Below are positions 16,179 to 24,697 of a stretch of DNA of 64,000 nucleotides, in pieces (position 1 is the stretch's first letter; the number at the start of each line of letters is the position of its first letter). The stretch covers positions 1,054,001 through 1,118,000 of the forward strand of contig NZ_CP025581.1 of the NCBI RefSeq assembly GCF_002865585.1, written 5' to 3'. The notes beneath the pieces are model-generated. The model had not been told where the DNA came from. It made no database searches and was given only the letters and a program-made list of their open reading frames with translations. Origin of the DNA: Nocardioides houyundeii (lineage in GTDB: Bacteria; Actinomycetota; Actinomycetes; Propionibacteriales; Nocardioidaceae). Position numbers and translations under genes: made by a program.

Positions 16179-18391
16179 CGCTTCCTCCGAGGACGTGGCG
16201 GCACCAGGGTGGTCAGCACCGCGCCGACCAGCAGCCCCAGCGCGGCTCCGGACATCGTCGGCACCTCGAAGCCGCGCGGGGCCGAGGTCGGTGGGCTCTG
16301 GCGGACGACCTCACCCACCTCGCCGCGGTCGCGGCCCAGGTCGGTGATGGCGCCGAGCAGCCTGACGCGGGTCCCGGACGCGGACGCACTGGTGTCCTCA
16401 AGGGTCCGCAGCTGCTCGCGCAGCTTGGCGACCAGGTCCTCGCGACGCTGGTCGAGGTAGTCGCGGCGGGCCTGGAAGTAGGCCTCGGTGATCGCGGGCA
16501 CCAGCGCCGGGATCTCATCGACGTCCGGCCAGGTCAGGTGGAGCACCAGGACGCTGGAGTTCGGCTCGGCGGTGACTGCCAGTCCCTCGCGGAGCTTGGA
16601 CGGGGTGGTGTCCACCACGACGGCTGCGCTCTCCAAGGTGGTCTCCGACATCAGCAGTGCCGCCTCGGTGTCGACGGTGATCTCCTTCGTCTCGGTCTCG
16701 CGGGCGAGCTCGGCGTCCTCCTCCTGGTCGACCTCGGCGTCGAGGTAGACCGGGGCGGGGGTGATGGCCATGAAGACCTTGGACACGTGCCGGGGCGTCG
16801 CCGCCAGCACGGCGACGGTCAGCCCGAGCGCGGCGCCCACGATGGTGCCCACCAGGATCGCAGCCATCCCGCGTCGCAGCTCCTGCGTCAGTCGGCGGCC
16901 GGTGGTCAGCGCCCGCGGCAGGCCGCGTCCGGACTGCTCGCGCTGCTCCCGCGCGACCAGTCCGATCGCGATCATCAGGATCACCATCGGCAGCCCGAGC
17001 GTGTCGTAGATGGGTAGCTGGAGGAGGAAGAAGGCGCCCACGAAGGTGCAGACGGCCTCGTTGATGGAGCGGCAGCGTGCGGACCGGGCGAGCGCGAGCA
17101 CCACGAACGAGACGAAGAAGACCAGACCGGGCCACCCCTGGGAGAACAGCACCGTCCACAGCTGTCCCTGGGTGCCGAGCGGCGGCACGCCGCAGCCGGG
17201 GCAGTCCGGGGTGGCGGCACCGGCGATGGAGGCGAAGCTGCCCTGGACGTCGCGGGTGCTGCCGAATCCCAGCACGGGGGATCCCTCGGTGACCGACTCG
17301 GTGGTGAGCACCAGGAGCTCGCCGCGACGGTCGTTGCTGTGCTGGTGGTCGAGCCGGTCGCCGACCAGGGCGCCCAGGGGGGTGGCCAGCACGACCACGG
17401 CCGCCAGCGACCCGAGCCCGAGGAAGCCGGCGAGCAGCGCCGGTCGCCCCTTGGTGGCCGCGAGGACGGCCAGGCCGAGCGCCCCCAGCGCCAGGGACCC
17501 CCACAGCCCGCGGTTGAGCGAGTAGAGGATGGGCGGCACGGCGGCGACCAGCACCAGCAGGGCGACCAGGTCGCCGCGGACCCGGGACAGGCCGCGCTTG
17601 CCCGCCAGCCAGGCCCCCACGAAGACCAGGGACAGCGCCATCACGCTGCCCCAGGTGTTGGTGTAGGCGAACGGCGCCTTGGGCCGGGCGCCGGTGCTTC
17701 CCAGCACCGCCTGCAGGTCTGCGACCTGGACGTGGACCAGGGACTGCACGAAGCCGTTGCTCCGCAGCCCTGCCGGCAGCACCATCTCGAAGGGGGTGCG
17801 CAGCTCCAGGGTGGGCATCGCCAGCGCCACCAGGCCACCCACCGTGCTGACCGCGAACATCCAGGCCACGCACGCGTGGACCAGCCGGTCGGGGACCTCC
17901 CGGCGCGGCATCGTGGTGATCCACACCACGAAGACGGTGCACGCGACGTACCAGGACAGGCGGAAGCCGAAGATGACCAGGCGCGAGGCGCCTCCTCCGG
18001 GCACGGCGCCCGGGGCGTCGACCCAGAGCATGGTCACGCCCAGGACGACCCAGGCCAGGAAGAGCAGCCACCACCCGAACCCGCGGGGCAGGTGGACCTC
18101 CGGTCGCCGGGAGAGCTGGACGACCATCACGAGGGCCACCAGCAGGGGCACCGCCTCGCCCAGGCCCAGCACCCACCACAGCGGCCAGCCGACCAGCATC
18201 GCGACCAGCGGCCAGCCGGGCCCGAACCGGTCGCGGTGGCGCGACCGCGGGGTCGCCGGGCCGGGCTGCCCGGGCTGCCCGGGCCGGTCGTACGCCGTCG
18301 GGGCGGCCGCTGAGTGCCCCGTCGGGGCCGCGGCGGGAGGCGCTCCGGGAGGCGCTCCGGGAGGCGACGCGACTCCCCCCAGCTGCGCCAT
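16175..18391 (-). CDS. Wzy-like polysaccharide polymerase fused to a Wzz-like domain
   Basis: Predicted protein of 738 residues. A Pro/Ala/Gly-rich leader (1-55) is followed by about 10-12 hydrophobic helices to about residue 490 with the O-antigen ligase/polymerase pattern (SLNRGLWGSLALGALGLAVLAA, then VLGFGSTRDVQGSF and GTQGQLWTVLFSQGWPGLV). From about 507 (MAAILVGTIVGAALGLTVAV) to the final helix near 713 (SGAALGLLVGAVLTTLVPP) it has the two-helix plus external coiled-coil layout of a Wzz chain-length regulator. Polymerase and length control are thus one polypeptide. The ATG lies next to a CCCCCAAT motif. It is coupled to the GT2 gene downstream. Confidence 0.83.
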   Translation of the reverse strand: MAQLGGVASPPGAPPGAPPAAAPTGHSAAAPTAYDRPGQPGQPGPATPRSRHRDRFGPGWPLVAMLVGWPLWWVLGLGEAVPLLVALVMVVQLSRRPEVHLPRGFGWWLLFLAWVVLGVTMLWVDAPGAVPGGGASRLVIFGFRLSWYVACTVFVVWITTMPRREVPDRLVHACVAWMFAVSTVGGLVALAMPTLELRTPFEMVLPAGLRSNGFVQSLVHVQVADLQAVLGSTGARPKAPFAYTNTWGSVMALSLVFVGAWLAGKRGLSRVRGDLVALLVLVAAVPPILYSLNRGLWGSLALGALGLAVLAATKGRPALLAGFLGLGSLAAVVVLATPLGALVGDRLDHQHSNDRRGELLVLTTESVTEGSPVLGFGSTRDVQGSFASIAGAATPDCPGCGVPPLGTQGQLWTVLFSQGWPGLVFFVSFVVLALARSARCRSINEAVCTFVGAFFLLQLPIYDTLGLPMVILMIAIGLVAREQREQSGRGLPRALTTGRRLTQELRRGMAAILVGTIVGAALGLTVAVLAATPRHVSKVFMAITPAPVYLDAEVDQEEDAELARETETKEITVDTEAALLMSETTLESAAVVVDTTPSKLREGLAVTAEPNSSVLVLHLTWPDVDEIPALVPAITEAYFQARRDYLDQRREDLVAKLREQLRTLEDTSASASGTRVRLLGAITDLGRDRGEVGEVVRQSPPTSAPRGFEVPTMSGAALGLLVGAVLTTLVPPRPRRKR
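18335..18370 (-). repeat. 12-bp tandem repeat in the polymerase leader
   Basis: Three copies of a GGGAGGCGCTCC-type unit, the third degenerate, coding for GAPPGAPP on the minus strand in the disordered N-terminal segment of the polymerase. Confidence 0.6.
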
Positions 18392-18493
18392 GCCCCCAAT
18401 GATGTCCTGAGGTGGCGGACAAGCGTCATCAATTGAGGGGAAATAAGGGGTGCGGGCTGCTGAGGACGGTCATTTCGGCCCTAGATTCCCCTC
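18392..18493. promoter_or_regulatory. Divergent promoter region with two locus motifs
   Basis: Between the polymerase (minus) and the PKD protein (plus). CCCCCAATGATG (18393-18404, read on the minus strand as CATCATTGGGGG) and TCATCAATTGAGGGGA (18426-18441) face each other. The latter matches 15 of 16 bases of the motif at 7936-7951. GAGGGGAA (18435-18442) is also inverted as TTCCCCTC at 18486-18493. This fits a two-way control region bound by a dimeric regulator. Confidence 0.6.
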
Positions 18494-18584
18494 TGACCAC
18501 CGACTCGGGGGGACGGTCGTGGATGCGTCGCGTGCTGCGACGGATCGTGTCGTTGCTGTTGCATGTCAGACCTTGGGCGGGAAA

Positions 18585-21500
18585 TTGAACATCAGAGTTG
18601 GCCGACGTCTCGCGATCCTCGGCATCGCCGCAGTGACCGGTCTCATCGGGCTTCCGCCGGCGACAGCGGTGGTCCAGCCCGGCGGACAGCTGGTCGGTGA
18701 CGTCGCCGCCTCCCGGACGCCGCACGTGCTGGACGGCGAGGTCTTCTCCGTCGCCCAGGTCGCTGGCCGGATGGTGCTCGGCGGCAACTTCACCAAGGCC
18801 CGCAACGACGGTGCCACCGCCGAGCTGGCACGGCAGAACCTGCTCGCCTTCGACGCGACCACCGGACAGCTCAGCACCTCGTTCGTGCCGCAGCCCGACG
18901 GGGTCGTCAACGTGGTCATCCCCGCGCCCGACGGGGAGTCGGTCTTCGTCGGCGGCAAGTTCACCTCCATCGGTGGCCAGGCGCGCAAGAACCTGGCGCA
19001 GGTGCGGATCTCCGACGGCGCGGTGCTGCCCTTCGACGCGGGCAAGATCTCCGGTCAGGTCAAGGACCTGCGGCTCGCCAACGGGCGGCTCTGGCTGGCG
19101 GGACAGTTCACCCACGTGGCGGGCCACAACCAGGTGGCGCTGGCCACGGTGGACGCCCGCAGCGGCGCGTTCCTGCCGTTCATGAACCTGACCGTGGGCG
19201 GGATCCACAGCGGGGGCAACACCCAGGTGATCAAGATCGACGTCACCTCGGCGGGGGACCGGCTGGTGGCCGTGGGCAACTTCGACACCCTCCAGGGCGT
19301 CGTCCGGCACCAGCTCTTCCAGCTCGACATCAGCGGTGACGCGGCCCGCGAGACCACCTTCAACACGCGGTTCTTCAACTCCGCGTGCGCGACCGGCTTC
19401 GACACCTACATGCGCGACGTCGACTACTCCCCGGACGGGCGCTTCTTCGTGGTCAGCACCACCGGCGGCTACGGCGGACCGGAGTCGGCGTGCGACATGA
19501 CCGCCCGCTTCGAGACCTACGCGACCGGCCCCACGGCCCCGCCCTCCTGGGTCAACTACACCGGCGGGGACACGACGTACGGGGTGGAGATCACCGACTC
19601 GGTGGTGTACGTCGGCGGCCACTTCCGCTGGCAGAACAACCCCAACGGCAAGGACGCCGGCGCCGCAGGGTCCGTGGCTCGGGCCGGGATCGCGGCCCTC
19701 GACCCCTCGAACGGCCTGCCCTACTCCTGGAACCCGGGGCGCACCCGGGGGATCGGGGTCTTCGACTTCCTGGTGACCCCCACGGGCCTGTGGGTGACCT
19801 CGGACACCGACCGGATCGGCTCCGGTGCCACCCAGTACAAGGGCCGGGTGGCCCGCCTGCCCGCCGGCGGCACGACGTTCCCGGCGATCCGCTCCGGCGA
19901 GCTGCCGAACGACGTCTACACGGTGGGGAGCACCGCGGTCACCGCGCGCAGCTATCGCGGCGGTGTGGCAGGAGCAGCGCGGGCGGTCCCCGGGCTCTCG
20001 GCCAGCACCGTCAACGGCGCCTTCATGATCAACGGCTGGCTCTACGTCGCCCAGTCCGACGGCAAGCTGACCCGCCGCACCTTCGACGGCACCACCTTCG
20101 GGCCGGCGGTGCAGGTCAACACCGGTGACCAGATCCGGGCCGACACGACCTGGAGCGACGACATCCGCAACACCACGGGGATGTTCTACGAGAACGGCCG
20201 CATCTACTTCACCCGCAGCGGCACCAACGAGCTCCGGTACCGCTACTTCACTCCGGAGAGCGGCGTCGTGGGGGGCAAGCGGATGGTGGCCTCGGGCAAC
20301 GTCACGGGCCTCAGCTTCTCCTCCGTCCGGGGGATGTTCTTCGCCGACGGCAAGCTCTACTGGTCGGACACCGCGGGCGCGCTGCGCAGCATCGACTGGC
20401 GGGACAACGGTCCCGCCGGCGCCCCGGTGGCCGGCACGGCCGCGCTGGTCTCCGGCCCGACGGTGGACCGGGTGAGCTGGAGCGGTCGCGAGCTGTTCCT
20501 CTTCCAGGACAGCCAGGGTCGAGGTGCCGCGATGGCCCCGGAGGCCTCGTTCACCAACGCGTGCACCAGCCTGCGGTGCGACTTCGACGGCACCTCCACC
20601 GTCACCCCCGGTGGGTCGGTGACCTCGTGGGCCTGGGACTTCGGCGACGGCAGCACCGGCACCGGGGCGACGCCGTCCCACGCCTACGCCGCAGCCGGCT
20701 CCTACACCGTCCGGCTGACGGTCACCAGCAGTCGCGGCGACACCTCGACCACCACCAAGAGCATCCAGGTGACCCGGGTCAACCAGCGGCCGACGGCAGT
20801 GTTCACCGTGTCCTGCCAGGGGATGGCCTGCAGCTTCGACGGCGGCGGCTCGAGCGACCCCGACGGGGCTCTCACCCACGCGTGGAACTTCGGTGACGGC
20901 GCCTACGGCTCCGGCGCCACGCCCACCCACGTGTATGCCAGCGAGGGCACCCGGCCCGTCACCTTGACCGTGACGGACACCGACGGGGTCGCCGTGTCGG
21001 TGACCCACGACGTGACGGCGACGCTGCAGCGGGTGGACTTCGTGGGCGCAGCTGCCGCGAACGCGAACGCCGGGAAGCACCGCGTGACCGTCCCGGCCGC
21101 GGTGCGCGAGGGCGACCTGCTGGTGCTCCACCTGGCGCTGAACACCGACGTCCCGATCACCGACCCGGCCGGCTGGAGCCTGCTGGAGAGCCACACCGAC
21201 GGGGGCCTGGTCGCACGCTCGTACTCCAAGCGGGCGGCGGCGAGCGATGCGGACAGCACGGTCCTGGTCGCGCTCGGCGCGGCCGCCAAGGGCGACCTGT
21301 CGGTCGTCGCCTATCGCGGTACGGGCGGACGCAGGGCCGTCGTGGCCGACCACAAGGGCGTCATCGACACCACCCGCGGCGACCAGCACGTCTCGCCCCG
21401 GGTGACCGTGCCGACCGGTGGCGGCTGGGTGTCGACCTACTGGGCGCTGAAGACCTCCGTGGAGGCCTCCTGGAGCGGCATCGGCGGTCAGGTGGCCAGG

Positions 21501-21656
21501 GCGAGCTCTTCCGGTGGCGGGGGTGGGCGAGTAGTCGCTACGGTGTCTGACTCCGGCGGTCCGGTCTCGGCAGGTCCGGCGGGTGGGCTGACCGGCTCGA
21601 CGACCGTCGAGCTGGCACGGTCGATCATGTTCTCGACTGTCATCGGTCTGGAGTGA
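18585..21656 (+). CDS. Large secreted surface protein: beta-propeller-like region, two PKD domains and a C-terminal beta domain
   Basis: Predicted protein of 1023 residues from the TTG at 18585, which gives the signal peptide NIRVGRRLAILGIAAVTGLIGLPPATA. A GTG at 18519 after GGGGGG is a longer alternative. The first 600 or so residues hold repeated VxxGGxFT-type blades (MVLGGNFTKA, VFVGGKFTSIGG, LWLAGQFTHVAG, VVYVGGHFRWQ). Two PKD domains follow (SWAWDFGDGSTGTG and HAWNFGDGAYGSG), each with an adjacent Cys pair, then a beta-sandwich-like C-terminus. It is exported and may bind or scaffold the polymer. No catalytic motif was seen and no sorting signal is visible. Confidence 0.8.
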   Translation: MNIRVGRRLAILGIAAVTGLIGLPPATAVVQPGGQLVGDVAASRTPHVLDGEVFSVAQVAGRMVLGGNFTKARNDGATAELARQNLLAFDATTGQLSTSFVPQPDGVVNVVIPAPDGESVFVGGKFTSIGGQARKNLAQVRISDGAVLPFDAGKISGQVKDLRLANGRLWLAGQFTHVAGHNQVALATVDARSGAFLPFMNLTVGGIHSGGNTQVIKIDVTSAGDRLVAVGNFDTLQGVVRHQLFQLDISGDAARETTFNTRFFNSACATGFDTYMRDVDYSPDGRFFVVSTTGGYGGPESACDMTARFETYATGPTAPPSWVNYTGGDTTYGVEITDSVVYVGGHFRWQNNPNGKDAGAAGSVARAGIAALDPSNGLPYSWNPGRTRGIGVFDFLVTPTGLWVTSDTDRIGSGATQYKGRVARLPAGGTTFPAIRSGELPNDVYTVGSTAVTARSYRGGVAGAARAVPGLSASTVNGAFMINGWLYVAQSDGKLTRRTFDGTTFGPAVQVNTGDQIRADTTWSDDIRNTTGMFYENGRIYFTRSGTNELRYRYFTPESGVVGGKRMVASGNVTGLSFSSVRGMFFADGKLYWSDTAGALRSIDWRDNGPAGAPVAGTAALVSGPTVDRVSWSGRELFLFQDSQGRGAAMAPEASFTNACTSLRCDFDGTSTVTPGGSVTSWAWDFGDGSTGTGATPSHAYAAAGSYTVRLTVTSSRGDTSTTTKSIQVTRVNQRPTAVFTVSCQGMACSFDGGGSSDPDGALTHAWNFGDGAYGSGATPTHVYASEGTRPVTLTVTDTDGVAVSVTHDVTATLQRVDFVGAAAANANAGKHRVTVPAAVREGDLLVLHLALNTDVPITDPAGWSLLESHTDGGLVARSYSKRAAASDADSTVLVALGAAAKGDLSVVAYRGTGGRRAVVADHKGVIDTTRGDQHVSPRVTVPTGGGWVSTYWALKTSVEASWSGIGGQVARASSSGGGGGRVVATVSDSGGPVSAGPAGGLTGSTTVELARSIMFSTVIGLE

Positions 21657-21673
21657 GTCGAGGGAGGAGACGG

Positions 21674-22504
21674 ATGGCAGACGCATCGGGGCGACTGTCG
21701 AGCAGGGCGGCCACAACCGTCGGCGCCTTCATTCTGCTCGTCCTGAGCCCCGTGCTGAGCGGCTGCACCGCAGCCGGTGAGACCGCATCGGCGGGTGCCC
21801 TGCCCGGCCCTCGCGGGGAGCTCGTGCTGGAGTTCGACGAGGGCCTCTCACCTGAGGGCGCCACCCTGACCGCTCCGCAGAACTCGGGCACCGCCAAGCT
21901 CAGAGTCAAGGTGAGGACCGTGGGCAAGGGCCGACTGGAGAAGGTGGCGGGTCGTTCCGGGTACGCCGCCCGTACCCCGGCCTTCTCGCCCAAGGGCCCG
22001 GTGGCGGCCGCGGCGATCATGGTCCGACCGCGCAGCGAGGACACCCTGGCACCGGGAGACCGTGCCCTCCGGTGGGGCGCCGACGTGCAGCTGGACGCCA
22101 AGGGCGGGACCTCGGCGACCGACGACGGGGCGAACGTGATCCAGCGCGGCCTGTACCGCGACGCCTCACAGGTCAAGCTCCAGCTGGACCAGGGCGTTCC
22201 CTCCTGCCGGGTGAAGGGCAGCGAGGGCGCGGCCGTGGTCCGGGCCGGTCGGCCGCTCGTCCCGGGAGTGTGGACGCGCGTGCACTGCCAGCTGCGGCAC
22301 GGCCGGCTCACCCTCTCGATGAGCGCACCCGGGCAGGCACGACCGGAGTCCTGGCACACCGCCGCGCCCGTCGGCACGGTGTCGTTCCGCAGGTCGGTGC
22401 CGGTGGGTATCGCTGCCAAGGTCGACGGGCGGGGTCGGATCGAGGCCGCCCAGAGCGACCAGTTCAACGGCGCGCTGGACAACATCTTCTGGGACGTCTC
22501 GTGA
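21674..22504 (+). CDS. Putative lipoprotein, LamG/polysaccharide-lyase-like fold
   Basis: Predicted protein of 276 residues with a lipoprotein signal: a hydrophobic stretch AFILLVLSPVLSGC ending in the lipobox L-S-G-C. The mature part has ADVQLDAKGGTSATDDGANV, VWTRVHCQLRHGRLTLSM and GALDNIFWDVS, which resembles concanavalin-like sandwiches that bind or cut sugar polymers. The assignment of the fold is by pattern only. The ATG at 21674 follows GGAGGAG at good spacing and is preferred over a GTG at 21653. It lies 17 bases after the PKD gene, in one operon with it and the following regulator. Confidence 0.7.
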   Translation: MADASGRLSSRAATTVGAFILLVLSPVLSGCTAAGETASAGALPGPRGELVLEFDEGLSPEGATLTAPQNSGTAKLRVKVRTVGKGRLEKVAGRSGYAARTPAFSPKGPVAAAAIMVRPRSEDTLAPGDRALRWGADVQLDAKGGTSATDDGANVIQRGLYRDASQVKLQLDQGVPSCRVKGSEGAAVVRAGRPLVPGVWTRVHCQLRHGRLTLSMSAPGQARPESWHTAAPVGTVSFRRSVPVGIAAKVDGRGRIEAAQSDQFNGALDNIFWDVS

Positions 22505-22529
22505 ACACCGACCGCGGACCAGGCGCGAG

Positions 22530-23219
22530 ATGAACGCGGAGCGGGCGGCCCCCAAGGTCATCGTCATCGCCGAGGGACACCTCGTGGGCGAGGCCATCGA
22601 GGTGGCGCTGTCCGCTCGCTCCTTCGAGATCGAGAGCATCCATTGCCCCCGCAGCCGCCAGGAGCTGATGGAGGTGCGCCGGGAGATCTCGCGCTTCCGT
22701 GCCGGGGTCGGTCTGGTGGTCGCAGAGATCGACGACCTGGCTCAGTGGCGGGACGCCCTGGCGCTGGTGGAGTCCATCCGGATGCGCTGGCTGATCGTCA
22801 CCGGCTCGCGCGATCCCGCCCGGTGGGGGGCGCTGATCGCCGCCGGGTGCCAGGGCATCGTGCCGATGTCGGCCGGGCTCGACGTGCTGACCCAGGCGCT
22901 GCTCGCGGTCTCCCGAGGAGGCCTCGGCATGTCCCCGACGGCCCGGGAGCAGGTGCTGGCCGAGTGGGAGCGGCTGGGCAGCTCCAAGCGCTCGCTGATC
23001 CTGCGGATCTCGGCGCTCTCACCGCGGGAGTGGGAGGTGCTGGAGAAGCTCAAGGAAGGGCTCTCCATCAAGACCATCGCCGAGAGCGGCGGGGTCAGCG
23101 AGGGCACGGTGCGCAGCCAGGTCCGGGCCATCCGCCAGAAGCTCAACGTCAAGTCCCAGCTGGCTGCCGTGGCGGCGTACCAGCAGGCCACGGAGCTCAA
23201 CCTGACGCACACGGGCTAG
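22530..23219 (+). CDS. LuxR-family regulator with degenerate receiver
   Basis: Predicted protein of 229 residues, collinear with the regulator at 7063 (RDPARWGALIAAG against SDRARWGQCLRLG). The receiver has lost its chemistry: the acidic pair is replaced (VIVIAEGHLVGEA), the phospho-acceptor position reads Glu (VVAEIDDLA), and the conserved Lys position is Met (IVPMSAG). The helix-turn-helix part is intact (LSPREWEVLEKLKEG, SEGTVRSQVRAIRQKLNVKS). It probably acts without phosphorylation, or as a partner of its paralogue. It is the last gene of the PKD-lipoprotein operon and ends with a 4-base convergent overlap with the protease gene. Confidence 0.85.
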   Translation: MNAERAAPKVIVIAEGHLVGEAIEVALSARSFEIESIHCPRSRQELMEVRREISRFRAGVGLVVAEIDDLAQWRDALALVESIRMRWLIVTGSRDPARWGALIAAGCQGIVPMSAGLDVLTQALLAVSRGGLGMSPTAREQVLAEWERLGSSKRSLILRISALSPREWEVLEKLKEGLSIKTIAESGGVSEGTVRSQVRAIRQKLNVKSQLAAVAAYQQATELNLTHTG

Positions 23220-24340
23220 CTGGGCGGGTCGGGCAGGCACCCGCGGCCCGATCCCACGGCACGCAGGCCGGCGAGATCGCCCGCTCCCAGCCGGTGGTTC
23301 TCCGAGGTGGCGACGCTGTGCATGAGCTGGTTCGGCCCGGTCGCGTGCCCGAGCCCCACGACGTGCAGCAGCTCGTGCAGCATCACCTGCCCCCAGGTCG
23401 GGGTCCCGGTCAGGCGGAACCCCGGACGCAGGCGTGCCTCGGAGTCCAGCACCATGCGACCGCGCACCAGCTGGTGGTCCACGTCCGCGCTGCCCGGAGG
23501 CAACGGCACCGCGCTGGCGCCTCCGTAGCCGGCGACGTTGCCGGCCAGGCGCACGTCCTGCGCCTCGGTGGACCAGCTGATGTCGAGCTGCTCGCCCACA
23601 GTGCCCTGGTAGGCGAAGGTCAGTCCGGTGCGACTCGCCACGCCCGCGAGAGCGGTCGTCACGTCCAGCAGGGCACCGGGATAGGCACCCGTCTCGTCGT
23701 ACCCCCAGCCGATGGGTGTGCACGGGTCCCACCTCGCGCTCGAGGCGCCCAGCAGGTAGCTCCAGTCGCTGGATGAGCCCGGCGCCGGCTGGGTCGGGTC
23801 CGTGGGGTCGTAGCCGGTCTGGGGGTCCACGGTGGGGGTCTCGACCACCGGGGTCTCGCCTGTGCCGGAGGCTGCCACGACGCTGACCCGCAGTCTGCGG
23901 GTGGCGACCCGCAGCCGTGGGGCGGAGACCTGGACCCGGAGCAGGAGGGTGGTGCCCACGTCGCCCGCGAAGGCCCGCAGCCGGAAAAGCCCGGCCCGGG
24001 TCGACCGCTTGCGGGCGAGCTCCTGCCAGCCGCCGGGTCCGCGCAGGGCGAGCCGGACCGTGCGCGACCGGGGGGCGCTGCGGATCTGCCCGGAGATGAC
24101 GATGGTCCCGCCGGTGCCCACCTGCGCTGGCGCGCGGAGCTCGATGCCGGGACCGGCCCGAGGGGATGGGACCCGCATGCCGTCGGAGACCAGCTCGACC
24201 TCGCCCCGGGAGCCGCGGGGGTGGGCCGGCTGGTCCGGTGCGGAGCCCAGGGTGGCGCCCGTCGCCGCGAGGACGAGAGCCAGCGCGGTCACCAGGAACG
24301 GGGCGGTCCGCCCGGTCCGGGCCGGCGAGCGGGACGACAT
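23216..24340 (-). CDS. Secreted metzincin-like zinc metalloprotease
   Basis: Predicted protein of 374 residues: a signal peptide (FLVTALALVLAATGATLG), an Ig-like beta domain (about 65-155), a Pro/Thr linker, and a C-terminal protease domain with HELLHVVGLGHATGPNQLMH. The three zinc histidines, the catalytic Glu and a following Met-turn (LMHS) fit matrixin-like peptidases. The domain begins near RWDPCTPIGW, a start often seen in this group in actinobacteria. ATG 24340 follows AAGGAG by 7 bases. The target is unknown; it sits between the exopolysaccharide and pilus loci, so either surface structure could be processed. Confidence 0.85.
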   Translation of the reverse strand: MSSRSPARTGRTAPFLVTALALVLAATGATLGSAPDQPAHPRGSRGEVELVSDGMRVPSPRAGPGIELRAPAQVGTGGTIVISGQIRSAPRSRTVRLALRGPGGWQELARKRSTRAGLFRLRAFAGDVGTTLLLRVQVSAPRLRVATRRLRVSVVAASGTGETPVVETPTVDPQTGYDPTDPTQPAPGSSSDWSYLLGASSARWDPCTPIGWGYDETGAYPGALLDVTTALAGVASRTGLTFAYQGTVGEQLDISWSTEAQDVRLAGNVAGYGGASAVPLPPGSADVDHQLVRGRMVLDSEARLRPGFRLTGTPTWGQVMLHELLHVVGLGHATGPNQLMHSVATSENHRLGAGDLAGLRAVGSGRGCLPDPPS

Positions 24341-24697
24341 CGCCGGGCTCCTTCGCTGCAGGTGGCGGGACGAGCCCGTGTGCGACCAAGGTAGGCCACA
24401 TCGCGGCCCCCCGCAGCCGGTCGCGGACTCACGCCGTCCGGTCCCGGTCCCGGGTCGATCACCGTCGAGCAGGGGACGACCGGCTCGACGGGGCCGCCGG
24501 ACGGCTCATCGATGCCGCCGGACGGCTCATCAATATCGGGGTTCTTTCCGGCGTTCGCAGCCGTTGACCCGCCGTTCCAAGCGTGAACCAGCCGGAGGCC
24601 GCCGCCGTTGTCCACAGGCGAGGTGGACGCCCCCGATGGCGGTGCTCGCGTCCCACTAGCGTTTCGGCGTCGAAGTGCCGACTCGGGAGGACCGCTC
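24341..24697. promoter_or_regulatory. Divergent gap with a 21-bp tandem repeat before the tad operon
   Basis: No gene is supported in this gap of about 357 bases. It contains two adjacent 21-bp units, GCCGCCGGACGGCTCATCGAT at 24493-24513 and 24514-24534 (one mismatch, G to A), the kind of array that could bind a regulator of the pilus operon. A TAGCGT hexamer at 24657-24662 is a possible -10 for tadA, but no matching -35 is evident. Confidence 0.4.

Noticed and set aside
18429..21716. Very long minus-strand open frame (over 1000 codons) opposite the PKD gene
   Set aside because: Its translation is low-complexity Gly/Arg/Val-rich with no domain; the plus strand has a signal peptide, propeller blades and PKD motifs. 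It is a high-GC antisense shadow.
24341..24697. Short frames before tadA
   Set aside because: They read repeats such as IDEPSGG and lack ribosome sites; the tandem repeat is more likely regulatory.
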